Shown: positions 8,338 through 16,285, counted from the first letter of the stretch. The stretch is DNA of 30,921 bases from Proteiniphilum sp. UBA5267 (GCA_002411515.1 DHTF01000079.1:5590-36510), one strand, 5' to 3'. Translations and numbers: made by a program. The notes: generated from the sequence alone by a model not told the origin.

Positions 8338-8353
8338 TGGTACGATATGTGTG
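8338..8353 (+). promoter_or_regulatory. Possible sigma-54 (-24/-12) promoter
   Basis: TGGTACG followed by ATAT and GTGTG matches the sigma-54 consensus TGGCACG-N4-TTGCW well at -24 (6 of 7) but poorly at -12, where GT replaces the usual GC. The 10-base distance between the GG and GT is the sigma-54 spacing. The predicted start of transcription would leave a leader of roughly 85 bases before the ATG at 8448. This is a weak call supported mainly by context. Confidence 0.3.
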
Positions 8354-8447
8354 ATAAAGATAGCAGACGATACTTCGATGTATTGTTCATTTAGAATTTG
8401 GAATTGAAATAAAAATCAATTTGGTGAATCAATTAAAGTTTATTGTT

Positions 8448-9080
8448 ATGAAAAAAGTTATTTTATCAATCGCTATTTCCGCCAGTCTTTTGACGGCGAC
8501 AAATTTGCAACAAGTAAATGCAGCAAACAATCAGTCTGCAATCGCTATAGTTCTTGATGACGATGGGTTTGTGGATGTACAGCTGACATCTCTGAATCCG
8601 GCAGTACAGGCATCTTTGACTACCTTTACCACTGAATACGATATTAAATCGTTGAAGTACAACGCAGAGAAGCAACTTACCAAGGTTAAACTGGTGAAAA
8701 AAGATGACCAGTCGGAAAGAAAAGTCTTTTTAGATGCGCAAGGTAAGGAAGTGCAGAAAGACAACAACAAAGACAAGAGCAAAGACAAACAAGAGGGAAC
8801 CGAAATAAGAAAACAGCAAGAACAGGAAGTGCCCTCCGCTGAGAGTTTTTTCGCAGCACAGCAGGATGACAGTTATGCCAACATAAATTTTGAAGATCTG
8901 AATGAAAAGGTTCAGCAGGCAGTTCAGAAACTTATCGACCGTTACGACATCAGTTCGTTGCAATACAATGCAGAGAAAAAACTCACCAAAGTTACTGCCA
9001 CGAGCAAGGAAGATCAGTCGGTAAAGACCGTTTACTTTGACGATGAAGGAAAAGAAGTAACACCGGAAACCGCTCCGTAA
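8448..9080 (+). CDS. Secreted protein with two 61-residue tandem repeats, function unknown
   Basis: The 210-residue product starts with a Sec signal peptide (MKK, hydrophobic stretch, cleavage probably after QQVNA at residue 25). ATG 8448 is chosen over an upstream TTG because it begins this signal. Two repeats of equal length follow, about 42-102 and 144-204. Both share the blocks YDIxSLxYNAEKxLTKV and a final F-D-x-x-GKEV, separated by a Lys/Asp/Gln-rich linker (103-143). The short alternating strands recall periplasmic PepSY-like repeats, but no family is assigned. It contains no cysteine, lipobox or catalytic motif, so a binding or signalling role in the periplasm is more likely than an enzyme. 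It is divergent from the kinase gene and has paired palindromes upstream, so it is a candidate target or signal partner of that two-component system. Confidence 0.8.
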   Translation: MKKVILSIAISASLLTATNLQQVNAANNQSAIAIVLDDDGFVDVQLTSLNPAVQASLTTFTTEYDIKSLKYNAEKQLTKVKLVKKDDQSERKVFLDAQGKEVQKDNNKDKSKDKQEGTEIRKQQEQEVPSAESFFAAQQDDSYANINFEDLNEKVQQAVQKLIDRYDISSLQYNAEKKLTKVTATSKEDQSVKTVYFDDEGKEVTPETAP

Positions 9081-9090
9081 ATTGCTTCAG

Positions 9091-9182
9091 AAACTCCTAG
9101 TTATTATAGAAACAAGCTACTCTTTCGCACCTCTATATATTTCTTGGTTAATACTACTTCTAAAATTAGTAACTAGGAGTTT
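9091..9182. repeat. 13-bp perfect inverted repeat enclosing 66 bp
   Basis: AAACTCCTAGTTA (9091-9103) is the exact reverse complement of TAACTAGGAGTTT (9170-9182). Inside, TAGAA and TTCTA can extend the pairing after a small bulge. The element starts 10 bases after the stop codon of the secreted repeat protein. It could be a structured 3' end or a remnant of a small inverted-repeat element. No flanking direct duplication is evident. Confidence 0.65.
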
Positions 9183-9184
9183 AC

Positions 9185-9220
9185 ATCGCCCTCTTAACAT
9201 GTGATATGTGGGAGGGCGAT
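9185..9220. terminator. Intrinsic terminator between convergent genes
   Basis: ATCGCCCTC (9185-9193) pairs perfectly with GAGGGCGAT (9212-9220), a 9-bp GC-rich stem. On the plus strand it is followed by the T-rich ATTCTTATTC, so it should end transcription of the secreted repeat protein gene. It also lies just beyond the aroE stop codon on the other strand. Confidence 0.75.
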
Positions 9221-9244
9221 ATTCTTATTCTGAGGTGCACAAGT

Positions 9245-9997
9245 TCATCGGCTCCAGATCTCCCATGCAGCCCCTGCTTGTATTTCCAGCATCTCCCTGC
9301 CGTTTTTTATGAGGGTCCCCTGCGCTTTTCCTTTCTTCAGAAAGAGTGTTTCCTCGGGGTTATAGACCAGGTCGTAAAGTAGATGATCGGCCGTAAGCAG
9401 TTGATAGGGTATATCGGGACAAACGTCGCTGTGAGGAAATGTTCCAACCGGTGAAGCATTCACAATGAGTTGGTGAGTCGACATGACTTCCGGCGTTAGC
9501 AGGTCGTAGGTAAGTCTGTTTTCGCCGGGTGTACGGGAGACATACTGCCAGCTTATATGCAGGTCTTGAAGAGCCTGAGCCACCGCTTTCGAAGCACCAC
9601 CGGTGCCCAAAATCAGGGCTTTGCGATGAATAGCCGGGTTTAAAAGCGGTAAGAGGGAATCGCGAAAGCCAATATAATCGGTATTGTAACCGGTCAGCCG
9701 GTAAAAGTACATGTCGCCCGGTTTGCGGTCGACCCTGATTGTGTTTACCGCTCCAATCTTTTTAGCTTCAGGGGAAATGTCGTGCAGAAAAGGAAGCACT
9801 TTTTCTTTGTAAGGGATGGTCACATTCAGTCCTTTCAAGTGCTGATGAAAGAGAATTACCCGCCTTATTTCGTGAATGTCTTCTATTTCAAAATTCAGGT
9901 ATTCGGCATTGATTTCTTCACGGTGAAACTTTTCAGCAAAAAATTTGGCTGAGAAAGAGTGCTTCAGCGGGAAACCGATCAGTCCGTAGGTGTCCAT
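9245..9997 (-). CDS. aroE: Shikimate dehydrogenase
   Basis: The 250-residue protein is a complete AroE-type enzyme, which reduces 3-dehydroshikimate to shikimate with NADPH in the route to chorismate. The N-terminal substrate part has the Ser-x-Ser shikimate-binding motif in PLKHSFSAKFF (Ser14, Ser16), catalytic Lys64 in NVTIPYKEKV and Asp107 in GYNTDYIGF. The dinucleotide-binding loop is GTGGASKAVAQAL (from residue 131). At 250 residues it is slightly shorter than the 270-290 of many AroE proteins but matches Bacteroidetes forms. It is the last gene of the minus-strand cluster that begins near 14667, 50 bases after menG. Chorismate is also the precursor of menaquinone, made by genes elsewhere in this window. 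The terminator at 9185-9220 follows it. Confidence 0.93.
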   Translation of the reverse strand: MDTYGLIGFPLKHSFSAKFFAEKFHREEINAEYLNFEIEDIHEIRRVILFHQHLKGLNVTIPYKEKVLPFLHDISPEAKKIGAVNTIRVDRKPGDMYFYRLTGYNTDYIGFRDSLLPLLNPAIHRKALILGTGGASKAVAQALQDLHISWQYVSRTPGENRLTYDLLTPEVMSTHQLIVNASPVGTFPHSDVCPDIPYQLLTADHLLYDLVYNPEETLFLKKGKAQGTLIKNGREMLEIQAGAAWEIWSR

Positions 9998-10047
9998 TCT
10001 AATTACATCATTAAAACATCATACCATCCTATCATCACATGGGCCAA

Positions 10048-10794
10048 TTAAACCATGGGTTTCTCTGCAAGATACAATGTGCAGATCCCCAGTGTGTACC
10101 GCCTGATCCTGATATTTGTAAATCCGTTCTTTTTCAGGATCAACATCATTTCTCTTCCTTGTGGAAATGCGGCAATGGAAGCCGGCAGGTATTGGTATGC
10201 ACGTTGTTCGGTGGCAAACAACCCCGATAGAAAGGGTATCACGTATTTTGTATAGGTGGCGTAGAGTTCTTTCATCGGAGTCTTATCGGGGGTTGTAAGT
10301 TCAAGAAAGAGAAAAACACCCCCAGGCTTCAACACGCGGAGCACCTCCTGAAAACTTTGATCGATGTTTTCGAAGTTGCGTACCCCGAATGCTACGGTGG
10401 CTGCATCGAAACTATCATCTGCGAAGGTCATGGCCGAGCAGTCCTGATTCTCAAATAAAATAGTCTTTCCCAGTCCTCTTTTTTCCACTTTTTCTTTGCC
10501 AATCTCCATCATGCCGTCGGAGATATCTACGGCGTTGATCTTTTCGGGTTGCAGCATGCGCTGTGCCAGAATGGCAAAGTCGCCTGTGCCTGTAGCAATG
10601 TCGAGGATGTGCCGCGGGTGGTATTTCCTGAGTTCCGTCAGGGCATCTCTACGCCAGTAAGCATCGATTCCCAGCGAGAGCGTTCCATTCAGCCTGTCGT
10701 AATTGGGCGCAATCTCATTGAACATCCTGATTACCTGCTCGTTTTTGGGATGGTCGGAGTCGTAGGGATTGACCTTTTCAACTTTATAACTCAT
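10048..10794 (-). CDS. menG: Demethylmenaquinone methyltransferase
   Basis: The 248-residue protein is a UbiE/MenG-type methyltransferase, which transfers a methyl group from S-adenosylmethionine to demethylmenaquinone in the last step of menaquinone synthesis. Visible signatures are MFNEIAPNYDRLNGTLS near the N-terminus, SAM motif I ILDIATGTGDFAI, NAVDISDGMM, and the C-terminal GGVFLFLELTTP. Since the window carries menaquinone genes and none recognised for ubiquinone, menG is preferred over ubiE. Its ATG directly abuts the purC stop codon (10795-10797), which indicates co-transcription and probable translational coupling. Its place among purine and shikimate genes, 17 kb from menDBCE, shows that the pathway is split in this genome. 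Confidence 0.93.
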   Translation of the reverse strand: MSYKVEKVNPYDSDHPKNEQVIRMFNEIAPNYDRLNGTLSLGIDAYWRRDALTELRKYHPRHILDIATGTGDFAILAQRMLQPEKINAVDISDGMMEIGKEKVEKRGLGKTILFENQDCSAMTFADDSFDAATVAFGVRNFENIDQSFQEVLRVLKPGGVFLFLELTTPDKTPMKELYATYTKYVIPFLSGLFATEQRAYQYLPASIAAFPQGREMMLILKKNGFTNIRIRRYTLGICTLYLAEKPMV

Positions 10795-11745
10795 TTATGC
10801 ATGCCTTTCTTTCAGATATTCGGCGATATTTTTTTCAATACGTGCTTCCAGGTCGGCTGCATCGGCTTTTACAAATTTCTCCCCCACAATCTTCTCGTAC
10901 AGTTCGATGTACCTCTCTGAGACGCTGCGGCAGTATGCATCGGTCATTTCGGGAACCTCTTGTCCTTCCTGCCCCTGAAATCCGTTGTCCATGAGCCATT
11001 TGCGCACAAACTCCTTCGACAGCTGTTTTTGTTCTTCCCCTTTCTCAAAGCGTTCTTCGTATCCCTCGCTGTAAAAATAGCGGGATGAGTCGGGGGTATG
11101 GATCTCGTCGATCAGGTAGATCCTGCCATCTTTTTTCCCGAACTCATATTTGGTATCCACAAGAATGAGTCCTTTTTCTGCTGCCATCTCGGTGCCTCGT
11201 TTGAACAAAGCGTAGGTATATTGTTCGAGCTGCTCATATTCTTCCTTGCTCACCAGACCCTGTGCGATGATTTCCTCTTTGGATATGTTTTCATCGTGGC
11301 CCTCATCGGCTTTGGTCGTGGGGGTGATCATCGGTGTTTCGAAACGCTGGTTTTCACGCAGACCTTCCGGCAGGGGTAAGCCACACAGAACCCGTGTACC
11401 CTTCTTGTACTCCCGCCATGCGCTGCCTGTAATATAACCGCGGATAACCATTTCAACTTTATAGGGTTCACAACGCAAACCCACAGTGACCATGGGGTCG
11501 GGCGATGCTACTTTCCAGTTGGGTACGATGTCAGCAGTGGCGTCGAGAAACGTAGAAGCAATCTGGTTTAACACTTGTCCCTTGTAGGGTATTCCTTTTG
11601 GTAGGACCACATCGAAAGCGGAAATTCTATCGGTGGCAATCATTACCAGTGTGTCGTCGTCAATGCTGTATACATCCCGTACCTTCCCATGGTAGACTCC
11701 GGTCTGTCCGGGAAAGTGATAATCTGTTCTTGTCAATGCATCCAT
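10795..11745 (-). CDS. purC: Phosphoribosylaminoimidazole-succinocarboxamide synthase (SAICAR synthetase)
   Basis: PurC joins aspartate to CAIR with ATP in purine synthesis. The 316-residue protein begins [26 protein letters not shown], with the family GKVRDVY motif; [38 protein letters not shown] and [13 protein letters not shown] follow. The length is that of the longer bacterial/yeast-like form. The start at 11745 is preferred to 11787 because relatives begin at this point and the extra 14 residues look like translated spacer (TTTGAT-rich, 42 bases to the phoH stop). It abuts menG downstream. The shared cluster with the purF-like gene links it to purine supply. Confidence 0.93.
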   Translation of the reverse strand: MDALTRTDYHFPGQTGVYHGKVRDVYSIDDDTLVMIATDRISAFDVVLPKGIPYKGQVLNQIASTFLDATADIVPNWKVASPDPMVTVGLRCEPYKVEMVIRGYITGSAWREYKKGTRVLCGLPLPEGLRENQRFETPMITPTTKADEGHDENISKEEIIAQGLVSKEEYEQLEQYTYALFKRGTEMAAEKGLILVDTKYEFGKKDGRIYLIDEIHTPDSSRYFYSEGYEERFEKGEEQKQLSKEFVRKWLMDNGFQGQEGQEVPEMTDAYCRSVSERYIELYEKIVGEKFVKADAADLEARIEKNIAEYLKERHA

Positions 11746-11787
11746 ATGATTTGATAATTTGATGGTTTGTGAGTTTGATCGGCACAT

Positions 11788-12744
11788 CTACAAATCTGCT
11801 GATCCGCTAATTGGTTTCTCCTCCTCATACGCTTCCACAATCCGTTGTACCAGCTTGTGGCGCACGATATCTTTCTTGTTGAACTCCACCGTGGCAATGC
11901 CTTTGATGTGGTGCAAGACCTTCATGGCATGCATCAGTCCCGAAGGCTGTGAGTGGGGTAGATCTATCTGTGTGATATCTCCGGTGATGATCATCTTTCC
12001 ATTTATGCCCAGTCTGGTGAGAAACATCTTGATCTGTGCTTTGGTTGTGTTTTGTGCTTCGTCGAGGATGATCACCGCATCGTTGAGTGTGCGCCCCCGC
12101 ATAAAGGCCAGCGGCGCGATCTGAATAATTTTATTTTCGAGGTACTCCTTCAGCTTCAATGGGGGAATCATATCCTCCAGCGCATCGTAGAGCGGTTGCA
12201 GATAAGGATCGATCTTCTCCTTCATGTCACCTGGCAGAAAACCAAGCTTCTCTCCTGCTTCCACGGCAGGGCGGCTCAGAATGATCTTTCTCACCTGTTT
12301 TGTCTTCAGGGCACGTACGGCGAGGGCAATGGCTGTATAGGTTTTTCCCGATCCGGCAGGTCCGATGGCGAAGACCATGTCATTTGCATCGAAAGCTTCT
12401 GTCAGTTTCTTCTGGTTGGCTGTACGGGCCAGGATGGGCTTTCCGTTTAGTCCGTGGATGATGAGATTGTCCACGTTCACTACCTCAGGCGTTTTCCCTT
12501 TCACAATGTCGAGAATATCACCTTCCTTGAGCAGGTTCATTTCTATGCTGAACTTCTCCAGTTCGTGTATTTTTTCTTCGAACCTTTCCAGCTCTTCCTC
12601 TTCTCCAATCACCTTGATTACGTTTCCCCGTGCTACAATGCGTAATTTGGGGAACAATGTTTTCAGCAGTTGGATGTTGCTGTTGTTGATTCCAAAAAAT
12701 ACAACCGGATCTACGTTCTCTAGAATAATTACCCGTTCAATCAT
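11788..12744 (-). CDS. phoH: PhoH-like ATPase
   Basis: The 318-residue protein belongs to the PhoH family of cytoplasmic P-loop ATPases, often tied to RNA metabolism or phosphate starvation. An N-terminal region (about 10-75) resembles the KH-like nucleic-acid-binding part of PhoH/PhoL proteins. The ATPase domain has Walker A GPAGSGKT (128-135) and Walker B VIILDEAQN (224-232), followed by GKMIITGDITQIDLP, a block typical of the family. The C-terminus ends with FNKKDIVRHKLVQRIVEAYE, also typical. It is 9 bases downstream of the purF-like gene and 42 bases before purC, hence in the same operon. Nothing in the sequence shows a phosphate-responsive promoter, so phosphate regulation should not be assumed. 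Confidence 0.93.
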   Translation of the reverse strand: MIERVIILENVDPVVFFGINNSNIQLLKTLFPKLRIVARGNVIKVIGEEEELERFEEKIHELEKFSIEMNLLKEGDILDIVKGKTPEVVNVDNLIIHGLNGKPILARTANQKKLTEAFDANDMVFAIGPAGSGKTYTAIALAVRALKTKQVRKIILSRPAVEAGEKLGFLPGDMKEKIDPYLQPLYDALEDMIPPLKLKEYLENKIIQIAPLAFMRGRTLNDAVIILDEAQNTTKAQIKMFLTRLGINGKMIITGDITQIDLPHSQPSGLMHAMKVLHHIKGIATVEFNKKDIVRHKLVQRIVEAYEEEKPISGSADL

Positions 12745-12753
12745 TCTTTCTTT

Positions 12754-14667
12754 TTAGAATTTTAGCGTGTATTGGTGAGGAAGATTCTCTTGCCCTTTAA
12801 CGTAATTGATGAACGCGTTGTTCACAAGCCTGTTTCCACCCGGTGTGGGGTAGTTGCCGGAAAAATACCAGTCGCCTGCGTTTTGGGGACATGCTTTGTG
12901 TAGATCTTCAATGCTTTGAAAAACAATTTGCACCTCTGCCTTGATATCCGGAGAAGTGAGCATCTGTGCTATTTTGGCAGAGATCTCTTCGTCGGTAAAG
13001 GGGGCGTAAATGTCTTTCACATAATTGACGATCTCTTCCTTCTTCTTGCGGCTTTGTGCGATCGATTTTTCATATGTTTCGTCTATGATGTACTGCATGC
13101 CTCGTTCTTTGAGGAGAGCAATGGCGGCCTTGAAGGCGATGAACTCACTCATGCGTGACATGTCGATGCCATAGCAGTCGGGGTAGCGAATCTGCGGCGA
13201 GGAGGAGACAATCACAATCTTTTTCGGGTCGAGCCTATCCAGTATCTTGATGATACTTTGTTTGAGCGTGGTGCCACGCACAATGCTGTCGTCGATGATG
13301 ACCAGGCTGTCTTTCCCTCTGCGCAGTGAACCATACGTCACGTCGTAGACGTGGGTGGCGAGGTTTTCACGCGTTTTGCCCTGGGCGATAAACGTACGCA
13401 ACTTGATATCTTTGATGGCTACCTTTTCTGCACGAACCCGTTTGGAGAGAATCAAATCGATTTCTTCCTTGCTCAGGGTGCTTCCTTTTTCCAGGATCGT
13501 CATCGACTTTTTGTGGTTAAAATGATCCTCCAACCCTTGTTGCATGCCAAAAAAAGCTACTTCGGCCGTATTGGGAATGAAGGAGAAGACGGTGTTGTCG
13601 AAATCATCGTCGATGGCGTCGATGATTTTGGGAACCAGCAGCTCGCCCAACTTCTTTCGTTCCCGGTAGATGTCGTAGTCGGAACCTCTTGAAAAGTAAA
13701 TCCGTTCAAACGAGCAAGGTGTGATCTTCTCTTTTCTTTCCTGTATTTGATGCAGGGTAATGCTGCCATTTCTTTTCACCACGATGGCTTCACCCGGCTC
13801 CAGTTCGTGCACATCCTCCTTCTTCAGGTTGAAAGCAGTCTGAATGACCGGTCGCTCAGAAGCCACTACGGCTACCTCGTCATCGTGATAATAAAAGGCG
13901 CTGCGGATACCCCAAGGATCACGCAGTGCAAATGCATCGCCACAACCCACCAGACCGCAAAGTGCATAACCGCCATCCCAAATTTTGGAAGCCCTGTTTA
14001 GCAGGAAGGGGATGTCGAGCTTTTCTTCAATCTGGTGGCTTACTTGCTGGCCGTTCATTTTCTCCTTTTCCAGGTGATCGTACTGATACTGTACCTCTCG
14101 GTCTAAATAGTGACCCAGCGATTCGAGCATCACAAATGTGTCGGCATAATCACGCGGATGTTGTCCTTCTTCAATTAGTTGCTGAAACATCTCATCCACG
14201 TTGGTCATGTTGAAGTTGCCTGCCAGCGCAAGACTCCGCGAAGCCCAGTTGTTGCGGCGTAAAAGCGGATGTACATAGGTCAGTCCGCTCTTTCCGGTGG
14301 TGCTGTACCGGAGGTGACCAATAAATAGCTCGGCTGCGTAAGGTACCGACTTCTTGACGAACTCGATGTCGCTCAATTGCTCGGGTGTAAATTCCTGAAT
14401 TGAAGCGTGTACCTTGGAGAATATCTCGGTAATAGCACTCGATCCGAGTGCCCTTTCCCGGAAAATGAATTCATTGCCCGGAGAAGCCTCCAGTTTCACC
14501 GATCCCAGTCCGGCTCCTTCCTGCCCACGGTTGTGTTGTTTTTCCATAAGCAGATAGAGCTTATCGAGCCCATACTGCCACGTGCCATATTTTTTATAAT
14601 AATATTCGAGGGGTTTGAGAAGACGGATCACGGCGATTCCGCACTCGTGCTTGATGATGTCAGTCAT
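12754..14667 (-). CDS. Amidophosphoribosyltransferase, long Bacteroidetes form
   Basis: The 637-residue protein has a class II glutamine amidotransferase domain with Cys9 (KHECGIAV), expected to become N-terminal after processing, plus RGQEGAG (48-53), GHLRYSTTG (118-125) and AGNFNM. The phosphoribosyltransferase domain carries the PRPP loop VIIDDSIVRGTT (456-467). This is the PurF arrangement: glutamine and PRPP give phosphoribosylamine, the first step of purine synthesis. It is about 130-160 residues longer than classical PurF, with insertions in both domains and a C-terminal extension (about 510-637). Bacteroidetes commonly also carry a shorter classical PurF, so whether this is the main enzyme is uncertain; hence no symbol. 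It is the first gene of the cluster, with an exact TAAATTTG promoter element 27 bases before its ATG. Confidence 0.88.
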   Translation of the reverse strand: MTDIIKHECGIAVIRLLKPLEYYYKKYGTWQYGLDKLYLLMEKQHNRGQEGAGLGSVKLEASPGNEFIFRERALGSSAITEIFSKVHASIQEFTPEQLSDIEFVKKSVPYAAELFIGHLRYSTTGKSGLTYVHPLLRRNNWASRSLALAGNFNMTNVDEMFQQLIEEGQHPRDYADTFVMLESLGHYLDREVQYQYDHLEKEKMNGQQVSHQIEEKLDIPFLLNRASKIWDGGYALCGLVGCGDAFALRDPWGIRSAFYYHDDEVAVVASERPVIQTAFNLKKEDVHELEPGEAIVVKRNGSITLHQIQERKEKITPCSFERIYFSRGSDYDIYRERKKLGELLVPKIIDAIDDDFDNTVFSFIPNTAEVAFFGMQQGLEDHFNHKKSMTILEKGSTLSKEEIDLILSKRVRAEKVAIKDIKLRTFIAQGKTRENLATHVYDVTYGSLRRGKDSLVIIDDSIVRGTTLKQSIIKILDRLDPKKIVIVSSSPQIRYPDCYGIDMSRMSEFIAFKAAIALLKERGMQYIIDETYEKSIAQSRKKKEEIVNYVKDIYAPFTDEEISAKIAQMLTSPDIKAEVQIVFQSIEDLHKACPQNAGDWYFSGNYPTPGGNRLVNNAFINYVKGQENLPHQYTLKF

Positions 14668-14693
14668 TGATAAACCTTTCTGTAATTAAGACA

Positions 14694-14701
14694 CAAATTT
14701 A
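14694..14701 (-). promoter_or_regulatory. -7 promoter element of the purF-like/phoH/purC/menG/aroE cluster
   Basis: TAAATTTG on the minus strand is an exact TAnnTTTG match, with a predicted start about 20 bases before the ATG at 14667. No PurR-like palindrome or riboswitch was recognised in the short leader. Confidence 0.6.
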
Positions 14702-14759
14702 CGCTTATTTGTGGAGATTCGATTAAATTTATGCCGATATCTTCTCATAAAAATTGTGT

Positions 14760-14767
14760 TATCTTTG
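14760..14767 (+). promoter_or_regulatory. -7 promoter element of the dGTPase gene
   Basis: TATCTTTG is an exact TAnnTTTG match 21 bases before the ATG at 14789. It supports that start over the longer frame from 14711, since the longer frame would begin upstream of the promoter. Confidence 0.65.
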
Positions 14768-14788
14768 TTTCACGAAGAAGTAAAAAGC

Positions 14789-16117
14789 ATGAATTGGACA
14801 CAATTATTATCTGCAAAGCGTTTTGGCATGGAGTATTATGCCCAGGGCACGAAACACGAAAGAACGGAGTATCAACGTGACTACGACCGGCTGATTTTCT
14901 CCTCTCCTTTTCGTCGCTTGCAAAATAAGACGCAGGTATTCCCGTTGCCGGGCAGCATATTTGTACATAATAGGCTGACACACAGCTTGGAGGTGGCGAG
15001 TGTGGGTCGTTCGCTGGGAGAAACGGTCGGGCGTGCCTTACGCCAAAGGCATACCCAGACGGAAGCTCATTTCGAAGAGATCGGAGCCATCGTCTCTGCG
15101 GCTTGTCTTGCTCACGATCTGGGTAATCCTCCCTTCGGCCACTCCGGAGAGAAAGCCATATCGACATTCTTTTCGGAGGGTACAGGCGCTTATCTTCAGG
15201 AAGTTATTGAGAGAGAGGACGGTCGCTGGGCCGATTTTACCTCATTTGAGGGCAATGCCAATGCCATCCGCCTGCTCATGCATCAGTTCCGGGGTAGAAG
15301 ACAGGGCGGTTTTGCCATGACTTACTCCACCCTGGCCTCTATTGTGAAATATCCCTATTCGTCGGTGTTGAGCGGTGGCAAAAATAAATTTGGTTTTTTT
15401 GCTTCAGAAGAGAGCGATTACCGACGTATTGCGGACGACTTGGGCATCATCCGGTTGGAGGATAAGCCGTTGAAATATGTACGTTACCCGTTAGTTTACC
15501 TGGTTGAGGCTGCCGATGACATCTGTTATCAGGTGATGGATATCGAGGATGCACATAAGCTGCACCTGATTACTACCGAAAAAGCGATGGAGTTGATGCT
15601 TGGCTTTTTTGAACCGGAGCGCCGACGCCAACGTGAGAAAACACTGACCATGGTGACCGATGAAAATGAACAAATTGCTTACTTACGTTCCGGCGTGATC
15701 GGTCTGCTGGTGGATGAATGTGCGAAAATATTCATTGCACACGAAGAGGATATCCTCGCAGGAACTTTTTCGGGACCTCTCATCGAACGTATTTCCCCGG
15801 TTTCGGCATCGGCATACCAACAATGTTCTCGCTTTGCCTATCGACACATATACCGCTCACGGGATGTGCTGGATGTGGAACTGGCTGGTTATCGGATTAT
15901 CGGCTTTTTGCTGGAGGTCTTCACCCAGGCAATACAGAATCCCGATCACGCCTACTCCAAACTATTACTCAACAGAATCCCCGAGCAATATGAAACCGAT
16001 GCCCCCAGTTTGTACGGCAAAATTCAATCGGTGATCGATTACGTTTCGGGCATGACGGATGTCTATGCACTCGATTTGTATCGCAAGATTACCGGTATGG
16101 GCTTGCCGGTAGTATAA
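14789..16117 (+). CDS. dgt: Deoxyguanosinetriphosphate triphosphohydrolase (dGTPase)
   Basis: The 443-residue HD-domain protein matches dGTPases, which hydrolyse dGTP to deoxyguanosine and triphosphate and so adjust dNTP pools. The metal-binding HD motif is visible as RLTHSLEVASVGR (His65) and CLAHDLGNPPFGHSGE (His109-Asp110), with a later Asp in EAADDICYQVMDIEDAH. FSSPFRRLQNKTQVFPL is the family N-terminal block. Some relatives act on several dNTPs, so the exact specificity is inferred. The start at 14789 places the ATG 21 bases after a TATCTTTG promoter element and removes 26 non-conserved residues. The gene is divergent from the purF-like operon and is followed by a 320-base non-coding stretch with a terminator at 16250-16285. 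Confidence 0.92.
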   Translation: MNWTQLLSAKRFGMEYYAQGTKHERTEYQRDYDRLIFSSPFRRLQNKTQVFPLPGSIFVHNRLTHSLEVASVGRSLGETVGRALRQRHTQTEAHFEEIGAIVSAACLAHDLGNPPFGHSGEKAISTFFSEGTGAYLQEVIEREDGRWADFTSFEGNANAIRLLMHQFRGRRQGGFAMTYSTLASIVKYPYSSVLSGGKNKFGFFASEESDYRRIADDLGIIRLEDKPLKYVRYPLVYLVEAADDICYQVMDIEDAHKLHLITTEKAMELMLGFFEPERRRQREKTLTMVTDENEQIAYLRSGVIGLLVDECAKIFIAHEEDILAGTFSGPLIERISPVSASAYQQCSRFAYRHIYRSRDVLDVELAGYRIIGFLLEVFTQAIQNPDHAYSKLLLNRIPEQYETDAPSLYGKIQSVIDYVSGMTDVYALDLYRKITGMGLPVV

Positions 16118-16170
16118 TCTGGATAACAAATTGATAAAAATAAATTTTTTTTGTTTTTTTATTGAAATTA

Positions 16171-16202
16171 TTTGGTGAGTTTTAATTTCTTTTTTATATT
16201 TG
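16171..16202 (+). promoter_or_regulatory. Promoter with both elements, upstream of no gene
   Basis: TTTG (16171-16174), 20 bases and TATATTTG (16195-16202) match the Bacteroidetes -33/-7 promoter exactly. It is one of the best promoters in the window. Transcription would start near 16209, more than 220 bases before the next ATG and with a terminator in between. Confidence 0.6.
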
Positions 16203-16208
16203 TCTCGT

Positions 16209-16285
16209 GGTTTTTTCATAATAGTATTAGATTTAAGGTTAACATGTTTGGCAGAATGTCGAGAGACATTCTGCCAATTTTGATC
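16209..16285 (+). ncRNA. Candidate small RNA (about 75 nt)
   Basis: The 5' end is placed from the promoter at 16171-16202 and the 3' end from the terminator hairpin at 16250-16275 plus its T-rich tail. The RNA would have a 40-base AU-rich unpaired part followed by an 11-bp stem with a GAGA loop. No known RNA family is recognised. The hairpin could also simply be the dgt terminator, so this is a prediction. Confidence 0.35.
16250..16285 (+). terminator. Intrinsic terminator downstream of dgt
   Basis: GGCAGAATGTC (16250-16260) and GACATTCTGCC (16265-16275) form a perfect 11-bp stem closed by the GNRA-type loop GAGA, followed by AATTTTGATCT. It may end dgt transcripts, a short RNA starting near 16209, or both. 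Confidence 0.75.

Larger units (their letters stand above)
8088..8447. other. Divergent regulatory intergenic region (360 bp)
   Basis: No coding sequence is supported here. The region lies between the kinase gene (-) and the secreted repeat protein gene (+). It contains the kinase promoter at 8107-8135, two palindromes at 8190-8228, a possible sigma-54-like -24/-12 element at 8338-8353, and an AT-rich leader up to the ATG at 8448. The sequence TTTAGAATTTG at 8390-8400 resembles a -7 element with one extra base and is an alternative promoter for the plus-strand gene. Confidence 0.6.

Noticed and set aside
9081..9244. Insertion sequence or CRISPR-like element after the secreted repeat protein gene
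   Set aside because: There is one inverted repeat and one terminator but no transposase, no direct duplication at the ends and no repeated spacer array.
11746..11787. Repeated TTTGAT motifs between phoH and purC
   Set aside because: The repeats are short and irregular within 42 AT-rich bases; they do not support a specific regulatory claim.
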